Shown: positions 41,094-49,885 of the stretch, piece after piece
How the letters are laid out: every line of letters begins with the position of its first letter
Numbering within the stretch: the first letter of the stretch is position 1
DNA from: DASVHS01 sp035468985
GTDB taxonomy: Bacteria > Acidobacteriota > Thermoanaerobaculia > Gp7-AA8
Reading direction: 5' to 3'
Length of the DNA: 64,000 nucleotides
Assembly (NCBI GenBank): GCA_035468985.1
Contig: DATISF010000038.1
Location: 1-64,000 of the forward strand
Position numbers and translations under genes: made by a program
The notes under the pieces: generated by a model
Told to the model about the DNA's origin: nothing
The model's input: the letters and a program-made list of their open reading frames with translations, nothing else
The model's database searches: none

Positions 41094-43322
41094 ATGCGCG
41101 GTTGGCGTCGGGCGCTGAGTCTCTCCTTCGCGATCCAAGTTCTTTTCCCTCTCCTTGCGGCGGCTGCCATCACAATGCCACCCGCGAGCTCCGGTGTGAT
41201 CAACGGCAAGACCGCCTTGCTGCTCTGGCCAGTCAACGCGAGCAACGAGCTCCTGGAACCATCTCACTGCGCGGCTCACATGATTCCGTATGATCACCCG
41301 GACGACGAGTTGACCTTCGACTGCGGCGTCTGGTTTCAACCTCCCGTCGGCAAATACCGATACTGGCTCGAGAAGGATGAACGGCTCATCAGCCGCTATC
41401 CGACCATCGTCTATTACGCGGGCGCCCCGTTCGAGGGAAGCAGTCTGCGGGTCCTACTTCCCCTCGGCGCGGCCGGGCAGGTTGCCCTTCGAACTCCGCG
41501 GCCGAGTGATCAGTCACTTCGGTTTCTGCACATTCCGGCGTCGAGCGATCGTCCCGCGGCGCATCGATCGATGGATCGACGAGTTCGCGCTGACGCCGTG
41601 ATCCCGGTGCTCATGCCTGAGGGTGAGGTCATCGGCGGAACATTCGACCGGCACAGCGGAGACGCAATCGCGATCACCAGGCCGGTTCATGTCACCGCCG
41701 GTCACCTGACCTATTTCGATCCCAAGCCACCGGCTGCGGGATCCGACATTCTCGCGATCCTCGAGCGGCCGGCAATTCGAAGTCCGGATCCGGCAGCGAA
41801 TGCCCGTGTGGTGATGCGCGTCGACGACGTCGAGCGTTCGCCGGACGTCTTATCGGACACGGCGAACCGCGTCGTCGCCGTGTGGTACGGCGTTACGGGC
41901 AGAAACGCTGAAGTCGTGGCTCAGACCAACAAGGAGTTCCTGTCACCGGAGTCTTTTCGTCTGGTGCCGGGGCGCGTGACGACGATCCGCCACAAGCTGT
42001 CGCCGCTTCCTTCGGCGGATATTCAGATTCATGCACCGCGCGACCTCTCACGATTGACGCTCGAAATCACAAGTGAGTCCAGACGAACTGCTCCAATGGT
42101 TCGCGAGGTCGAGGCCGTCGCCGGCATGAATCACGTAGCGAACCTGCCCGCGGAACAATTGGCCATCACCTTGACAGCTGACAACTGGAAATTCGTGCGA
42201 AAGGTCGACTTGCGTTCCGGCATTGACGCCCACATCGACTTCGACATTGAGCCTTTCATCGTCGAGGGGAATGTCTTTGGGGGCGATCGAGGAACGCCGG
42301 CATCGTTGACGTTCGGCTTCGGAAAGCACGACCTCACAACGGTCACCGCCGCCAGCGACGGCCATTATCGAGTCATCCTCTGGAGCACAGGAAGCTACGT
42401 CGTGAGCGTCGCCACAGCCGGTGCCGAGCCGTATGTCGAGCCGTTTGTGGAAGTGGAGAGCGACGTTCACGACCTCGATTTTCACATTCCGTCAAATCAG
42501 ATAGTCGTTCGCGTGGCCGACACCACGACCGGCGCGCCGATCAAAGACGCCCTCGTCATGGTCAAAAATGTCTCGGGGACTGAGGGAGAGAACAGTCAGG
42601 TCGAGTCGCGCCATACGGGTGACGATGGAAGCGCCACGTTGCCCCCTCTGAAACCAGGGCATGCCTCCATTCGGGCGAGCGCCGAGAAGTATCGAACCTC
42701 GGCCCCGATTGAGCTCGATGTCGACAACACGCTGCGCAATGAGAATCTCGATATCGCGTTGAGCCGATTCGATCGCGTCCGTCGACTGCAAATCGTCGAT
42801 GCGGCCGGCGCGCCTGCCATCGATGCAGAGTTGCTGCTCATTGCGAGCGAAACGGACGAACGACCGCTGTGGCAGGGAGTCTATGGAGACCCGGCCGGCA
42901 TCGACGTACCGGCGCTCGCGAGCCGCGGGCTCCTCCTGGTCCGGCATCGAGGGTCCGCCAGTGCTGTCGTGACTCTGACTCCAGACCTCGATCTGCCAGC
43001 CCTGCACCTCGAGAATGAAGCGCCTCCGTTGGTCGTTCGCGCGCGTACGAACAGCGGAGACACCGCACCGTCTGCCCGGCTGGGCGTATGGTTCGGGTCG
43101 CACCGGATGACCACACTGGCGCTGGGATTCCTGACATGGTCACAACCGGCGATCGCATCAAAGGAGGGAATCTGGATCGGACGAGGATTGCCGCCCGCGC
43201 AGACTCGAGTTGTGGCCTGGAGGCGAGCACTCATGGCCGCGATCTCCGGCGCCTTCGACGGAATGGCAACCGACGTGCGATATCCATGGCCGGCTGTTGT
43301 CGACGTCATTTCGGCTGACTGA
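41094..43322 (+). CDS. large secreted protein with carboxypeptidase-regulatory-like repeats
   Basis: 742 aa, unknown function. ATG 41094 starts MRGWRRALSLSFAIQVLFPLLAAAA, a signal peptide or anchor. Long predicted frames upstream of this ATG overlap the small Cys-rich gene and are not used. The rest is beta-rich: several segments resemble Ig-like carboxypeptidase regulatory domains (FIVEGNVFGGDRGTPASL, VVRVADTTTGAPIKDALVMVKNVSG, GSATLPPLKPGHASIRAS). It contains YRYWLEKDERLISRYPTIVYYAGAPFEG near the start. Follows the Cys-rich frame with one base between stop and start, so the two are probably cotranslated. Base composition is somewhat less GC-rich than the neighbours. Confidence 0.7.
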   Translation: MRGWRRALSLSFAIQVLFPLLAAAAITMPPASSGVINGKTALLLWPVNASNELLEPSHCAAHMIPYDHPDDELTFDCGVWFQPPVGKYRYWLEKDERLISRYPTIVYYAGAPFEGSSLRVLLPLGAAGQVALRTPRPSDQSLRFLHIPASSDRPAAHRSMDRRVRADAVIPVLMPEGEVIGGTFDRHSGDAIAITRPVHVTAGHLTYFDPKPPAAGSDILAILERPAIRSPDPAANARVVMRVDDVERSPDVLSDTANRVVAVWYGVTGRNAEVVAQTNKEFLSPESFRLVPGRVTTIRHKLSPLPSADIQIHAPRDLSRLTLEITSESRRTAPMVREVEAVAGMNHVANLPAEQLAITLTADNWKFVRKVDLRSGIDAHIDFDIEPFIVEGNVFGGDRGTPASLTFGFGKHDLTTVTAASDGHYRVILWSTGSYVVSVATAGAEPYVEPFVEVESDVHDLDFHIPSNQIVVRVADTTTGAPIKDALVMVKNVSGTEGENSQVESRHTGDDGSATLPPLKPGHASIRASAEKYRTSAPIELDVDNTLRNENLDIALSRFDRVRRLQIVDAAGAPAIDAELLLIASETDERPLWQGVYGDPAGIDVPALASRGLLLVRHRGSASAVVTLTPDLDLPALHLENEAPPLVVRARTNSGDTAPSARLGVWFGSHRMTTLALGFLTWSQPAIASKEGIWIGRGLPPAQTRVVAWRRALMAAISGAFDGMATDVRYPWPAVVDVISAD

Positions 43323-44205
43323 GATCGGTCACCGACGGAAGCCAGAGCATCGGTAGGAATGTCCCCAGCCCGTGCAACTGGTCGATGTGATCGGGCGCGC
43401 TGTTTCCGGCGAAGCCCATCACGATCAATCCGCCCTGGCTCGCCTGGCTGAGCTGCTGCATCCCGCGCGGGCCCCACTTCACGACGGGCGTTCGTTTGAT
43501 TCCGAGTTGCGTCAGCAACCAGTCGCTCGTCTCGGTCGTGCTGGCGAACGTCCCGGGAAAAATCTCGGAGTGCGTGATCACGAAACGTTTCTCGCCGCGG
43601 ACGGCGCGCTCGGCGTATCGCAGGAACGCCGTGAGGTTCGCCTCATCGAGACGGCCGCCCTCGGAGATCACTTTCCGCTCCGGCACGTAGCTCGTGTGCA
43701 TCCCGTCGATGAGGAGCACGCCGTCGATGGCGTCCGGCTGCTGCGTCAGGATCGCGCGGACCGCGCCGTAACCCGCGCTGAAGCCCGACAGGTACATCGC
43801 ACGGATCGGCGGCGACTGCGCTTTGATGCGCTCGACGAGGCGCGGGAACACGGCCGGATCCTGAAACGGGATCGCGTATCGCGCGCTGCCGGCGCCGAGG
43901 TTCACGGCGGCGATGACGATGGGACGTCCGGTGTCTTCGGCCGCCTCCATCGGCAGCCACGATGCGCCGAGAAAATGGATCACCAGATCGGCCTGATTTG
44001 CGCTCTCCGCCGCGGGCGTGATCTCCACTTCCACCGGTTTCGGCAGAACGCCCTCGATCGTGAACCGTTTGCCGGCGAGCGGCCGCTGCAGCACGCGCTC
44101 GTGGACGCGCGTGTTCTCGACCATCGGCGACGGGTTCTGTGCCGCCGGTTTCGGCGCGCGTGTCGCACACGACGTCAGCAAAAGAACCGCGAGCAGCCGT
44201 CTCAT
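43306..44205 (-). CDS. lipoprotein alpha/beta-hydrolase-like protein
   Basis: 299 aa. Lipobox LLLTSC near residue 13 implies an anchored lipoprotein. The body resembles an alpha/beta hydrolase: YLSGFSAGYGAVRAIL (GxSxG-type nucleophile), VLLIDGMHTSYVPE and ERFVITHSEIFPG-like text. Near the N-terminus is ADLVIHFLGASW. The specific substrate is unknown. ATG 44205 overlaps the GNAT stop, and the 3' end overlaps the convergent secreted-protein gene by 17 nt. Confidence 0.7.
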   Translation of the reverse strand: MRRLLAVLLLTSCATRAPKPAAQNPSPMVENTRVHERVLQRPLAGKRFTIEGVLPKPVEVEITPAAESANQADLVIHFLGASWLPMEAAEDTGRPIVIAAVNLGAGSARYAIPFQDPAVFPRLVERIKAQSPPIRAMYLSGFSAGYGAVRAILTQQPDAIDGVLLIDGMHTSYVPERKVISEGGRLDEANLTAFLRYAERAVRGEKRFVITHSEIFPGTFASTTETSDWLLTQLGIKRTPVVKWGPRGMQQLSQASQGGLIVMGFAGNSAPDHIDQLHGLGTFLPMLWLPSVTDLSQPK

Positions 44206-44741
44206 TCGACGATCTTCTCCATCCGCGTCAGCGGAAACGGCGTCCCGTCCTCCAGCTTCGCGGGAACGTTCTCGACCGGCCGGTAGCCGCACGCCAGGTA
44301 CATCTTCTCGCCGCTGAGCATGGCCATCAGCTCGATGCGGCGAAAGCCGGCCGCATGCGCGTCGCGCTCGCAGCGTTCGAGGATCATGCGGCCGAGGCCG
44401 CGCCGCTCGAATCCGGTCACGACGAACATGGCCCGGATGCGCGCGGCCTCGGTCGCCGGATCGAGCATCCGCGCATCGTTCGCGGCCGATCCGCTGCCCG
44501 CGTAGAGGCGCGCCCGCCGGCTCCATCCGCCGCACGCCACGATCTTCCCGTCGCTTTCCACGACAAAGTACGTGCCGTCATCGACGAGCTCGCGATCGAG
44601 ATGGGCGACGAAGTCGAGCGCGCTCGCCACCTGGCGCGGGTCGTACGACCGGCTGCTGATGCCGGAGATCGAGTCGCGCATCACGCCCTCGATCGTTTCG
44701 ATGTCGTCTGCCGTGGCGGGGCGCAGCTCGAGATCTGTCAC
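44202..44741 (-). CDS. GNAT-family N-acetyltransferase
   Basis: 179 aa. GNAT motifs IVACGGWSRRARLY, ARIRAMFVVTGFERRGLGRMILERCERDAHAAGFRRIELMAMLSGEKMYLACGYRPV with the RRGLGR acetyl-CoA loop and the final GY. Coupled to the downstream lipoprotein hydrolase gene. Substrate unknown. Confidence 0.88.
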   Translation of the reverse strand: MTDLELRPATADDIETIEGVMRDSISGISSRSYDPRQVASALDFVAHLDRELVDDGTYFVVESDGKIVACGGWSRRARLYAGSGSAANDARMLDPATEAARIRAMFVVTGFERRGLGRMILERCERDAHAAGFRRIELMAMLSGEKMYLACGYRPVENVPAKLEDGTPFPLTRMEKIVE

Positions 44742-44786
44742 ACGTCCCTTCTCCGGCGAGTCTCAACGGGAGAAAGGAGCATCCGC

Positions 44787-45197
44787 ATGAAACTGCACGA
44801 GGTACGATCAATCGAGATCACCGCACCGTTATCGCACGTGTTCGACTTCATCGCCGATCCCATGAATCTGCCGCGCTGGGCGGCCGCGTTCGAGCAAGTA
44901 TCGCCCGATCGAGCGCGCCTCCGCACGCCGGACGGCGCAATCGACATCCGCCTTCGTGTCGACGCCTCGCGGAGTCAGGGTACCGTCGACTGGACGATGA
45001 CGTTCGCCGACGGCTCGGTGGCCAGGGCGATGTCGCGCGTCACGCCGCTCGATGCAAGCCGAGTCGTCTACAGCTTCATCCTCAACGCGCCGCCGGTGCC
45101 GCTCGAACAGCTCGAAGGGACGCTCGCACGGCAGGTGCGCACGCTGGAAGGAGAACTTCGCGAGCTCAAGCGCGTCGTCGAGGCCGAACATGGATGA
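44787..45197 (+). CDS. SRPBCC-fold (polyketide-cyclase-like) protein
   Basis: 136 aa. The START/SRPBCC pattern is plain: EVRSIEITAPLSHVFDFIADPMNLPRWAAAFEQVS at the N-terminus, GTVDWTMTFADGSVARAMSRVTPL in the middle and a long C-terminal helix. RBS AAAGGAGC precedes ATG 44787. Overlaps the ECF sigma gene start, so the two are translated together. A role as a ligand-sensing partner of the sigma factor is inference from the pairing. Confidence 0.8.
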   Translation: MKLHEVRSIEITAPLSHVFDFIADPMNLPRWAAAFEQVSPDRARLRTPDGAIDIRLRVDASRSQGTVDWTMTFADGSVARAMSRVTPLDASRVVYSFILNAPPVPLEQLEGTLARQVRTLEGELRELKRVVEAEHG

Positions 45198-46005
45198 CCT
45201 TGCGCCGCTGGTCGAGCGCGCCCGCGCCGGCGATGCCGCCGCGCTCGAACAGCTCGTCACCGCGATTCAAGACGACGTCTACGGACTGGCCCTCCGGATG
45301 CTGTGGCACCCCGACGATGCCGCCGATGCCGCGCAGGAGATCCTGATCCGCATCGTCACGCACCTCTCCGATTTTCGCGGCGAGAGCCGCTTTCGCTCGT
45401 GGTGCTACGCGATCGCGGCGAACCACCTCCGAACCGTCCGCCGCGGCCGGATGGAATCGGCTGATCTCACGTTCGAGACCTTCGAACGCGAGCTGCACGA
45501 GACCGCGTCCGCCGCCGAGGATCTCGAATCCAATCCCGAATACGCCGTCGCCGTCGAGGAAGTCCGCGTCGGATGCACCCTCGGCATGCTGCTCTGCCTG
45601 GACCGCGAGCAGCGGCTGGCCTACATCGCCGGCGAGATCCTCGAGCTCGATCACCACGAGGCCGCCGAAATCCTCGGCATCTCCCCGGCGGCGTTCCGGC
45701 AGCGGCTCGCACGCGCGCGGAAGGCGATCGTCGGATTCACATCGCGCGTCTGCGGAATTGTCGACCCGGCGAACGGCTGTCATTGCACGAAGCGCGTCGC
45801 CTACGCCATCGAGCGGGGCCGCGTGCACCTCGGCAAGCCGGTGTTCGGCGATTGCCTGCGCACGACCGCGCCGAAATTCGCCCAAGTGCAGAACGCGGTG
45901 CGAAGACTGGAGGAACTGCGGCGCGCCGCCGCGCTCTATCGTTCACACCCGCGGTTCACCCCGCGAACCGATCTCGCTCCTGCAGCAATTGCGCGGCGAC
46001 GCTGA
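45190..46005 (+). CDS. ECF sigma factor with Cys-rich C-terminal extension
   Basis: 271 aa, longer than standard ECF factors (about 180). Sigma region 2 spans residues 5-80 (DDAADAAQEILIRIVTHLSDFRGESRFRSWCYAIAANHL); region 4 spans about 125-180 with EAAEILGISPAAFRQRLARARKAI. After it comes an extension with Cys 188, 197 and 199 (RVCGIVDPANGCHC) that could bind zinc or sense redox, a layout known from some ECF groups that carry their own regulatory tail. No anti-sigma gene follows. The start overlaps the SRPBCC stop; the 3' end overlaps xdhC by 50 nt. Confidence 0.85.
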   Translation: MDDLAPLVERARAGDAAALEQLVTAIQDDVYGLALRMLWHPDDAADAAQEILIRIVTHLSDFRGESRFRSWCYAIAANHLRTVRRGRMESADLTFETFERELHETASAAEDLESNPEYAVAVEEVRVGCTLGMLLCLDREQRLAYIAGEILELDHHEAAEILGISPAAFRQRLARARKAIVGFTSRVCGIVDPANGCHCTKRVAYAIERGRVHLGKPVFGDCLRTTAPKFAQVQNAVRRLEELRRAAALYRSHPRFTPRTDLAPAAIARRR

Positions 46006-46735
46006 TGGCGATCTCCTGCGGCGCGTCCGATCCGATCGAGAGCCCGATCGGACAATGGAACGCGCTCTGCGCCGCTTCGGGTAATCCGGCGTTGGCGATG
46101 TCCTGCCGCAGCCGCTTCGCTTTCGAGTTGCTGCCGATGACGCCCAGGTACGGGAATTGGCGCGTGCGAAGGATCTCCACGAGGATCGGGCTGTCGCTCG
46201 AATGTCCCATCGTCATCAGCACCACGAACGCGTTGTCGGGCGCCTTCGCGACCTCCGCCGCCATGTTGCTCGTCTGCACTTTCCTCAGCTTCGGCGATTC
46301 GGGAAGCCGCGCCAGCCATTCCTCGCGCGGATCGATGCAGGTGATCCGGCAATCGAGCCTGAGCAGCAGATCGACGAGCGATTGCGCCACGTGACCGGCG
46401 CCGAACACGACGATGTTCCATCGCGTCACGTTGAAGGCCTCGAAGTAGACGCGCACGATGCCGCCGCAGGTCATGCCGATATCTTTCTCCAGGCTCCACT
46501 GGAAGTACCGCGTCTTCGGCGCGGACGGGTCGGCGAGCAGCTTCTTCGCCTCCTCGAGGCAGCGAACCTCGATGCGTCCGCCGCCGGTCGTGCCGAAATA
46601 CCGTCCCTCGGACGTCACGAGCATCTTCGAGCCGCGATCCTGCGGCGTCGAGCCGAGCGTGTCCACGACGGTGACCGAGACGAACGGCACCTTCGACGCC
46701 GCGAGCTCGTTGAGCGCCTCGAAGTACGTGGGCAT
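45956..46735 (-). CDS. xdhC: xanthine dehydrogenase accessory protein (XdhC/CoxI family)
   Basis: 259 aa. N-terminal XdhC domain VTVVDTLGSTPQDRGSKMLVTSEGRYFGTTGGGRIE with MTCGG near residue 95, then a Rossmann domain starting IVVFGAGHVAQSLVDLLLRLDC and ending GVIGSNSKAKRLRQDIANAGLPEAA. XdhC inserts sulfurated molybdenum cofactor into xanthine dehydrogenase. The large subunit is 8.5 kb away (55194-57500). Diverges from allB with 18 bp between starts. Confidence 0.93.
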   Translation of the reverse strand: MPTYFEALNELAASKVPFVSVTVVDTLGSTPQDRGSKMLVTSEGRYFGTTGGGRIEVRCLEEAKKLLADPSAPKTRYFQWSLEKDIGMTCGGIVRVYFEAFNVTRWNIVVFGAGHVAQSLVDLLLRLDCRITCIDPREEWLARLPESPKLRKVQTSNMAAEVAKAPDNAFVVLMTMGHSSDSPILVEILRTRQFPYLGVIGSNSKAKRLRQDIANAGLPEAAQSAFHCPIGLSIGSDAPQEIAISVAAQLLQERDRFAG

Positions 46736-46753
46736 CGCGATTAGTATCCTCGC

Positions 46754-48100
46754 ATGACCGTCCTCCGCTCAAAACGAGTGGCCACCAACGGGACCGTGGG
46801 CCCCGCGGACATCCACGTCGAAGACGGCCGAATCACGGGCGTGCAACCGAGAACTGAGAACCGAGAACCGAGGACTCTCGACTTCGGCGATCTCGTGATC
46901 ATGCCCGGCGTCGTCGACTCGCACGTTCACGTCAACGAGCCGGGGCGTACGGAATGGGAAGGCTTCGAGACCGCAACCCGCGCCGCGGCGGCCGGCGGGA
47001 TCACCACGATCGTCGACATGCCGCTCAACTCCATACCGCCGACGACGACGGTCGACGCGCTCTATGAGAAAGCGCACGCGATGGCGGGCAAGCTGCGCGT
47101 CGATGTCGGCTTGTGGGGCGGCGTGATCCCCGGCAACCTCCACGAGCTTCGGGTCATGCTCGAGCAGGGCGCCCTCGGCTTCAAGTGCTTCCTCGTGCAT
47201 TCGGGCGTCGACGAGTTCCCGAATGTGAATGAACGCGAGCTGCGCGATGCCGCACGCGAGCTCGCCAGTACCGGCGCGCCGCTGCTGGTGCACGCAGAAT
47301 TGCCCGAGCACGTAGGTCCGACTCTCCAGTCGGACCGGGCCGGCTCGAGAGCCGGCCCTACCTCGGAGTACGCGACCTACCTCGCCTCCCGCCCGCCAGC
47401 CGCCGAGGACGAAGCCATCAAACTCCTTCTGCGCGTCTGCGAAGAAACGGGTGCGCGCATTCACATCGTCCATCTCTCGTCGGCAAACGCACTCGACACG
47501 CTGCGCCTCGCACGTGGCCGCAAGTTGCCGCTGAGCGCGGAAACGACGCCCCACTACCTTCATTTCGAGGCGGAACAGATACCGCCCGGCCGCTGCGAGT
47601 TCAAATGCGCGCCGCCGATCCGCGAGCACGAGAATCGCGAGCGCCTGTGGCGCGGACTCGAGGAAGGCCTCATCGAGCTCGTCGTCAGCGACCACTCACC
47701 CTGCACACCGCATCTGAAAGGCAACGACTTCATGAAGGCCTGGGGCGGTATCTCGTCGGTTCAATTCGTGCTGCCGATCGTTTGGACGGAAGCGGAGCGG
47801 CGCGGACACACGATCGGCGACGTCGCACGGTGGATCTGCGAAGGTCCGGCTCGCCTCGCGGGATTGCCCGGCAAAGGTGCGATCGCCGAAGGCAACGACG
47901 CCGATTTCGTCATCTGGTCGCCGGAGGAGTCGTTCGTCGTCGAGGCGTCGATCATCGAGCACCGGCACAAGGTCACGCCGTACGCCGGCGAGACGCTGCG
48001 CGGGGTCGTGAAGGAGACCTGGCTTCGCGGGGAGCGCATTTTCGCCGGCGGCAGGCAAGTGGGCGACGGGCGCGGCGAATGGCTGCGTCGGCTACCATAA
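46754..48100 (+). CDS. allB: allantoinase, carrying two repeat-derived peptides
   Basis: 448 aa amidohydrolase that hydrolyses allantoin to allantoate. Metal ligands DSHVHVN (His 57, 59), the carbamylated-Lys segment GALGFKCFLVHSG, LLVHAELPEH, HIVHLSSA and the catalytic Asp in VVSDHSPC are all there. Two stretches are not conserved: QPRTENREPRTL (residues 31-42), made by a GAGAACC-type repeat, and residues 186-204 (VGPTLQSDRAGSRAGPTS), made by a double palindrome. Both are in frame. First gene of the allB, alc-uraD, uraH operon. Confidence 0.95.
   Translation: MTVLRSKRVATNGTVGPADIHVEDGRITGVQPRTENREPRTLDFGDLVIMPGVVDSHVHVNEPGRTEWEGFETATRAAAAGGITTIVDMPLNSIPPTTTVDALYEKAHAMAGKLRVDVGLWGGVIPGNLHELRVMLEQGALGFKCFLVHSGVDEFPNVNERELRDAARELASTGAPLLVHAELPEHVGPTLQSDRAGSRAGPTSEYATYLASRPPAAEDEAIKLLLRVCEETGARIHIVHLSSANALDTLRLARGRKLPLSAETTPHYLHFEAEQIPPGRCEFKCAPPIREHENRERLWRGLEEGLIELVVSDHSPCTPHLKGNDFMKAWGGISSVQFVLPIVWTEAERRGHTIGDVARWICEGPARLAGLPGKGAIAEGNDADFVIWSPEESFVVEASIIEHRHKVTPYAGETLRGVVKETWLRGERIFAGGRQVGDGRGEWLRRLP
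46846..46880. repeat. GAACCGAGAACTGAGAACC-type tandem repeat inside allB
   Basis: ACCGAGAACTGAGAACCGAG then AACCGAGGACTCTCG: short tandem units of ACCGAGA, in frame near the allB N-terminus, encoding PRTENREPRTL. Related units are the CCTCGGT arrays at 29011 and 40730. Confidence 0.5.
47309..47365. repeat. Family B double palindrome inside allB
   Basis: Hairpin 1 GTAGGTCCGACTCTCCAGTCGGACC and hairpin 2 GGGCCGGCTCGAGAGCCGGCCCTA, back to back. It adds 18-19 residues in frame. Sister copies: 49958-49992 (one hairpin) and 58741-58801 (two hairpins). Confidence 0.85.
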
Positions 48101-48107
48101 CCTCGCC

Positions 48108-49559
48108 ATGCCGGACTTTCGCGACCTGGTCGACCTTGCCGGCGAGCGGCTCGGCGCAAGCGTCGTCTACGCCAACGACGACTTCTTCGCCGAGAAAGAG
48201 AACCTCATCAAAGAGGCGAAGCCCGTCTGGAAAGAACACGAGTACACGGACCGCGGCAAGTGGATGGACGGTTGGGAATCGCGCCGCCGACGCACTCCGG
48301 GGCACGACTTCGCCATCGTCCGCCTCGGCGCCCGCGGAGTGATCCGCGGCGTCGTGGTCGATACGAGCTTCTTTCGCGGGAACTTTCCCGAGGCGTGCTC
48401 GATCGATGCCGTGGCGCTGGATCCTGACGCGTCGGTCGATGATCTTCTTGTCGCGAATTGGCAGGCGATCCTTCCGAAGGTCAGCCTGAAGGGCGACTCG
48501 GAGAATCTTTTCGCGGTCGACAGCCCGAACGCCAGCGCGCACATCCGACTCAACATCTACCCCGATGGCGGCGTGGCGCGGCTGCGGATTCACGGCCAGC
48601 CCGTTCCCGACTGGCACCACTCCGGCGGCCTCGGCGGCGACGTTGATCTCGCCGCGGTCGAGAACGGCGGCGAAGTGCTCGCGTGCAGCGACATGTTCTT
48701 CGGCCCCAAGAACAACCTGATCATGCCCGGCCGTGCGCGCAACATGAGCGACGGATGGGAGACACGCCGCCGCCGCGGGCCCGGACACGACTGGGTCATC
48801 GTCAGGCTGGCGGTGGAAGGCATCGTGGACCGTATCGAAGTCGACACGAATCACTTCAAGGGCAACTACCCTGACACGGCGTCGATCGATGGATCGATCG
48901 ATGGCGATTCATGGAGCGAGGTCCTTCCGCGCACGAAGCTTCAACCGCACATGCGCCATTTCTTCGTCGAGGAGTTGTCTGCGCGCGGGCCGTTCACACA
49001 GCTTCGGCTGAACGTTTTTCCCGACGGCGGGGTGAGCCGGTTGCGCGTATGGGGAAAAGCGACGGAGAGCGGGCGGCGAGCCGCGGTCGTGCGCCACGTC
49101 GACACGCTCGCCGATCCCGATCGCGATCTGCGCAACTGCTGCGCGTCATCGAAATGGATCGCCATGATGGCCGAGGGACGGCCGTTCACCGACTGGAAAG
49201 AGATCATCGCGGCCTCGGACCGCATCTGGTCAGGGCTGAAGCCCGAAGATTGGATGGAAGCGTTTCGCGCCCATCCGCGCATCGGCGAGAAGCGCGACAG
49301 CGTGCGCTGGTCATCGGACGAACAGTCGGGAACCCGCGCCGCGTCGAACGCCACGATGGACGCACTCGCGAAAGGCAATCGCGAGTACGAAGAGAAATTC
49401 GGTCACGTGTTTCTGATCTGCGCGACCGGACGATCCGCCGATGAGATGCTCGCCACTCTCCGCGAGCGGATGAAGAACGATGCGGCGACGGAAATGCGCA
49501 TCGCCGCCGAAGAGCAGCGCAAGATCACCGCGCTGCGGCTGGAGAAACTGGTGCTCTGA
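48108..49559 (+). CDS. allantoicase-OHCU decarboxylase fusion
   Basis: 483 aa. Residues 1-320 are allantoicase, with its two internal repeats visible as GWESRRRRTPGHDFAIVRLG and GWETRRRRGPGHDWVIVRLA and two copies of NxxPDGGVxRLR. It releases ureidoglycolate and urea from allantoate. Residues from about 335 to 483 are 2-oxo-4-hydroxy-4-carboxy-5-ureidoimidazoline decarboxylase (UraD): FRAHPRIGEKRDSVRWSSDEQ with the catalytic His, and NREYEEKFGHVFLICATGRSADEML. Linker around WGKATESGRRAAVVRHVDTL. The fused steps are not consecutive in the pathway: allantoinase acts between them. Lies 7 bp after allB and overlaps uraH by 1 nt. Confidence 0.93.
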   Translation: MPDFRDLVDLAGERLGASVVYANDDFFAEKENLIKEAKPVWKEHEYTDRGKWMDGWESRRRRTPGHDFAIVRLGARGVIRGVVVDTSFFRGNFPEACSIDAVALDPDASVDDLLVANWQAILPKVSLKGDSENLFAVDSPNASAHIRLNIYPDGGVARLRIHGQPVPDWHHSGGLGGDVDLAAVENGGEVLACSDMFFGPKNNLIMPGRARNMSDGWETRRRRGPGHDWVIVRLAVEGIVDRIEVDTNHFKGNYPDTASIDGSIDGDSWSEVLPRTKLQPHMRHFFVEELSARGPFTQLRLNVFPDGGVSRLRVWGKATESGRRAAVVRHVDTLADPDRDLRNCCASSKWIAMMAEGRPFTDWKEIIAASDRIWSGLKPEDWMEAFRAHPRIGEKRDSVRWSSDEQSGTRAASNATMDALAKGNREYEEKFGHVFLICATGRSADEMLATLRERMKNDAATEMRIAAEEQRKITALRLEKLVL

Positions 49560-49882
49560 TGGCCGGCATCACCACCCATGTGCTCGACACCGCAAACGGC
49601 CGCCCGGCTTCGGGCGTCGGCGTGACGCTGGCCATCCTTCACGACAACGAGTGGCGCGAGCTCGCTCACGGAGCAACCGACAACGAGGGACGCCTCCCCA
49701 CGCTCACCGAAGGAATCGCCCTTCGTCGGGGGACGTATCGATTGACATTCGCGACCGGCGAGTACAACCAGGGGTTCTTCCCCGAGGTCTCGATCGTTTT
49801 CCGTGTCGACGACCCAGCTCAGCATTACCACGTTCCGCTGCTGCTGAGTCCGTTCGGATATTCAACGTACAGAGGCTCCTAG
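49559..49882 (+). CDS. uraH: 5-hydroxyisourate hydrolase (transthyretin-like)
   Basis: 107 aa, normal length. ITTHVLDTANGRPASGVGVTL holds the first active-site His, YRLTFATGEY the Arg/Tyr region and HYHVPLLLSPFGYSTYRGS the conserved C-terminal tetrapeptide YRGS with the catalytic His. Converts 5-hydroxyisourate to OHCU, feeding the UraD part of the upstream fusion. The stop is followed 3 bp later by a mobile-element-like repeat. Confidence 0.97.
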   Translation: MAGITTHVLDTANGRPASGVGVTLAILHDNEWRELAHGATDNEGRLPTLTEGIALRRGTYRLTFATGEYNQGFFPEVSIVFRVDDPAQHYHVPLLLSPFGYSTYRGS

Positions 49883-49885
49883 GCA

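Noticed and set aside
44139..44786. Extended SRPBCC reading frame from 44139
   Set aside because: The extension is antisense to the GNAT gene; ATG 44787 has a good RBS and matches the fold start.
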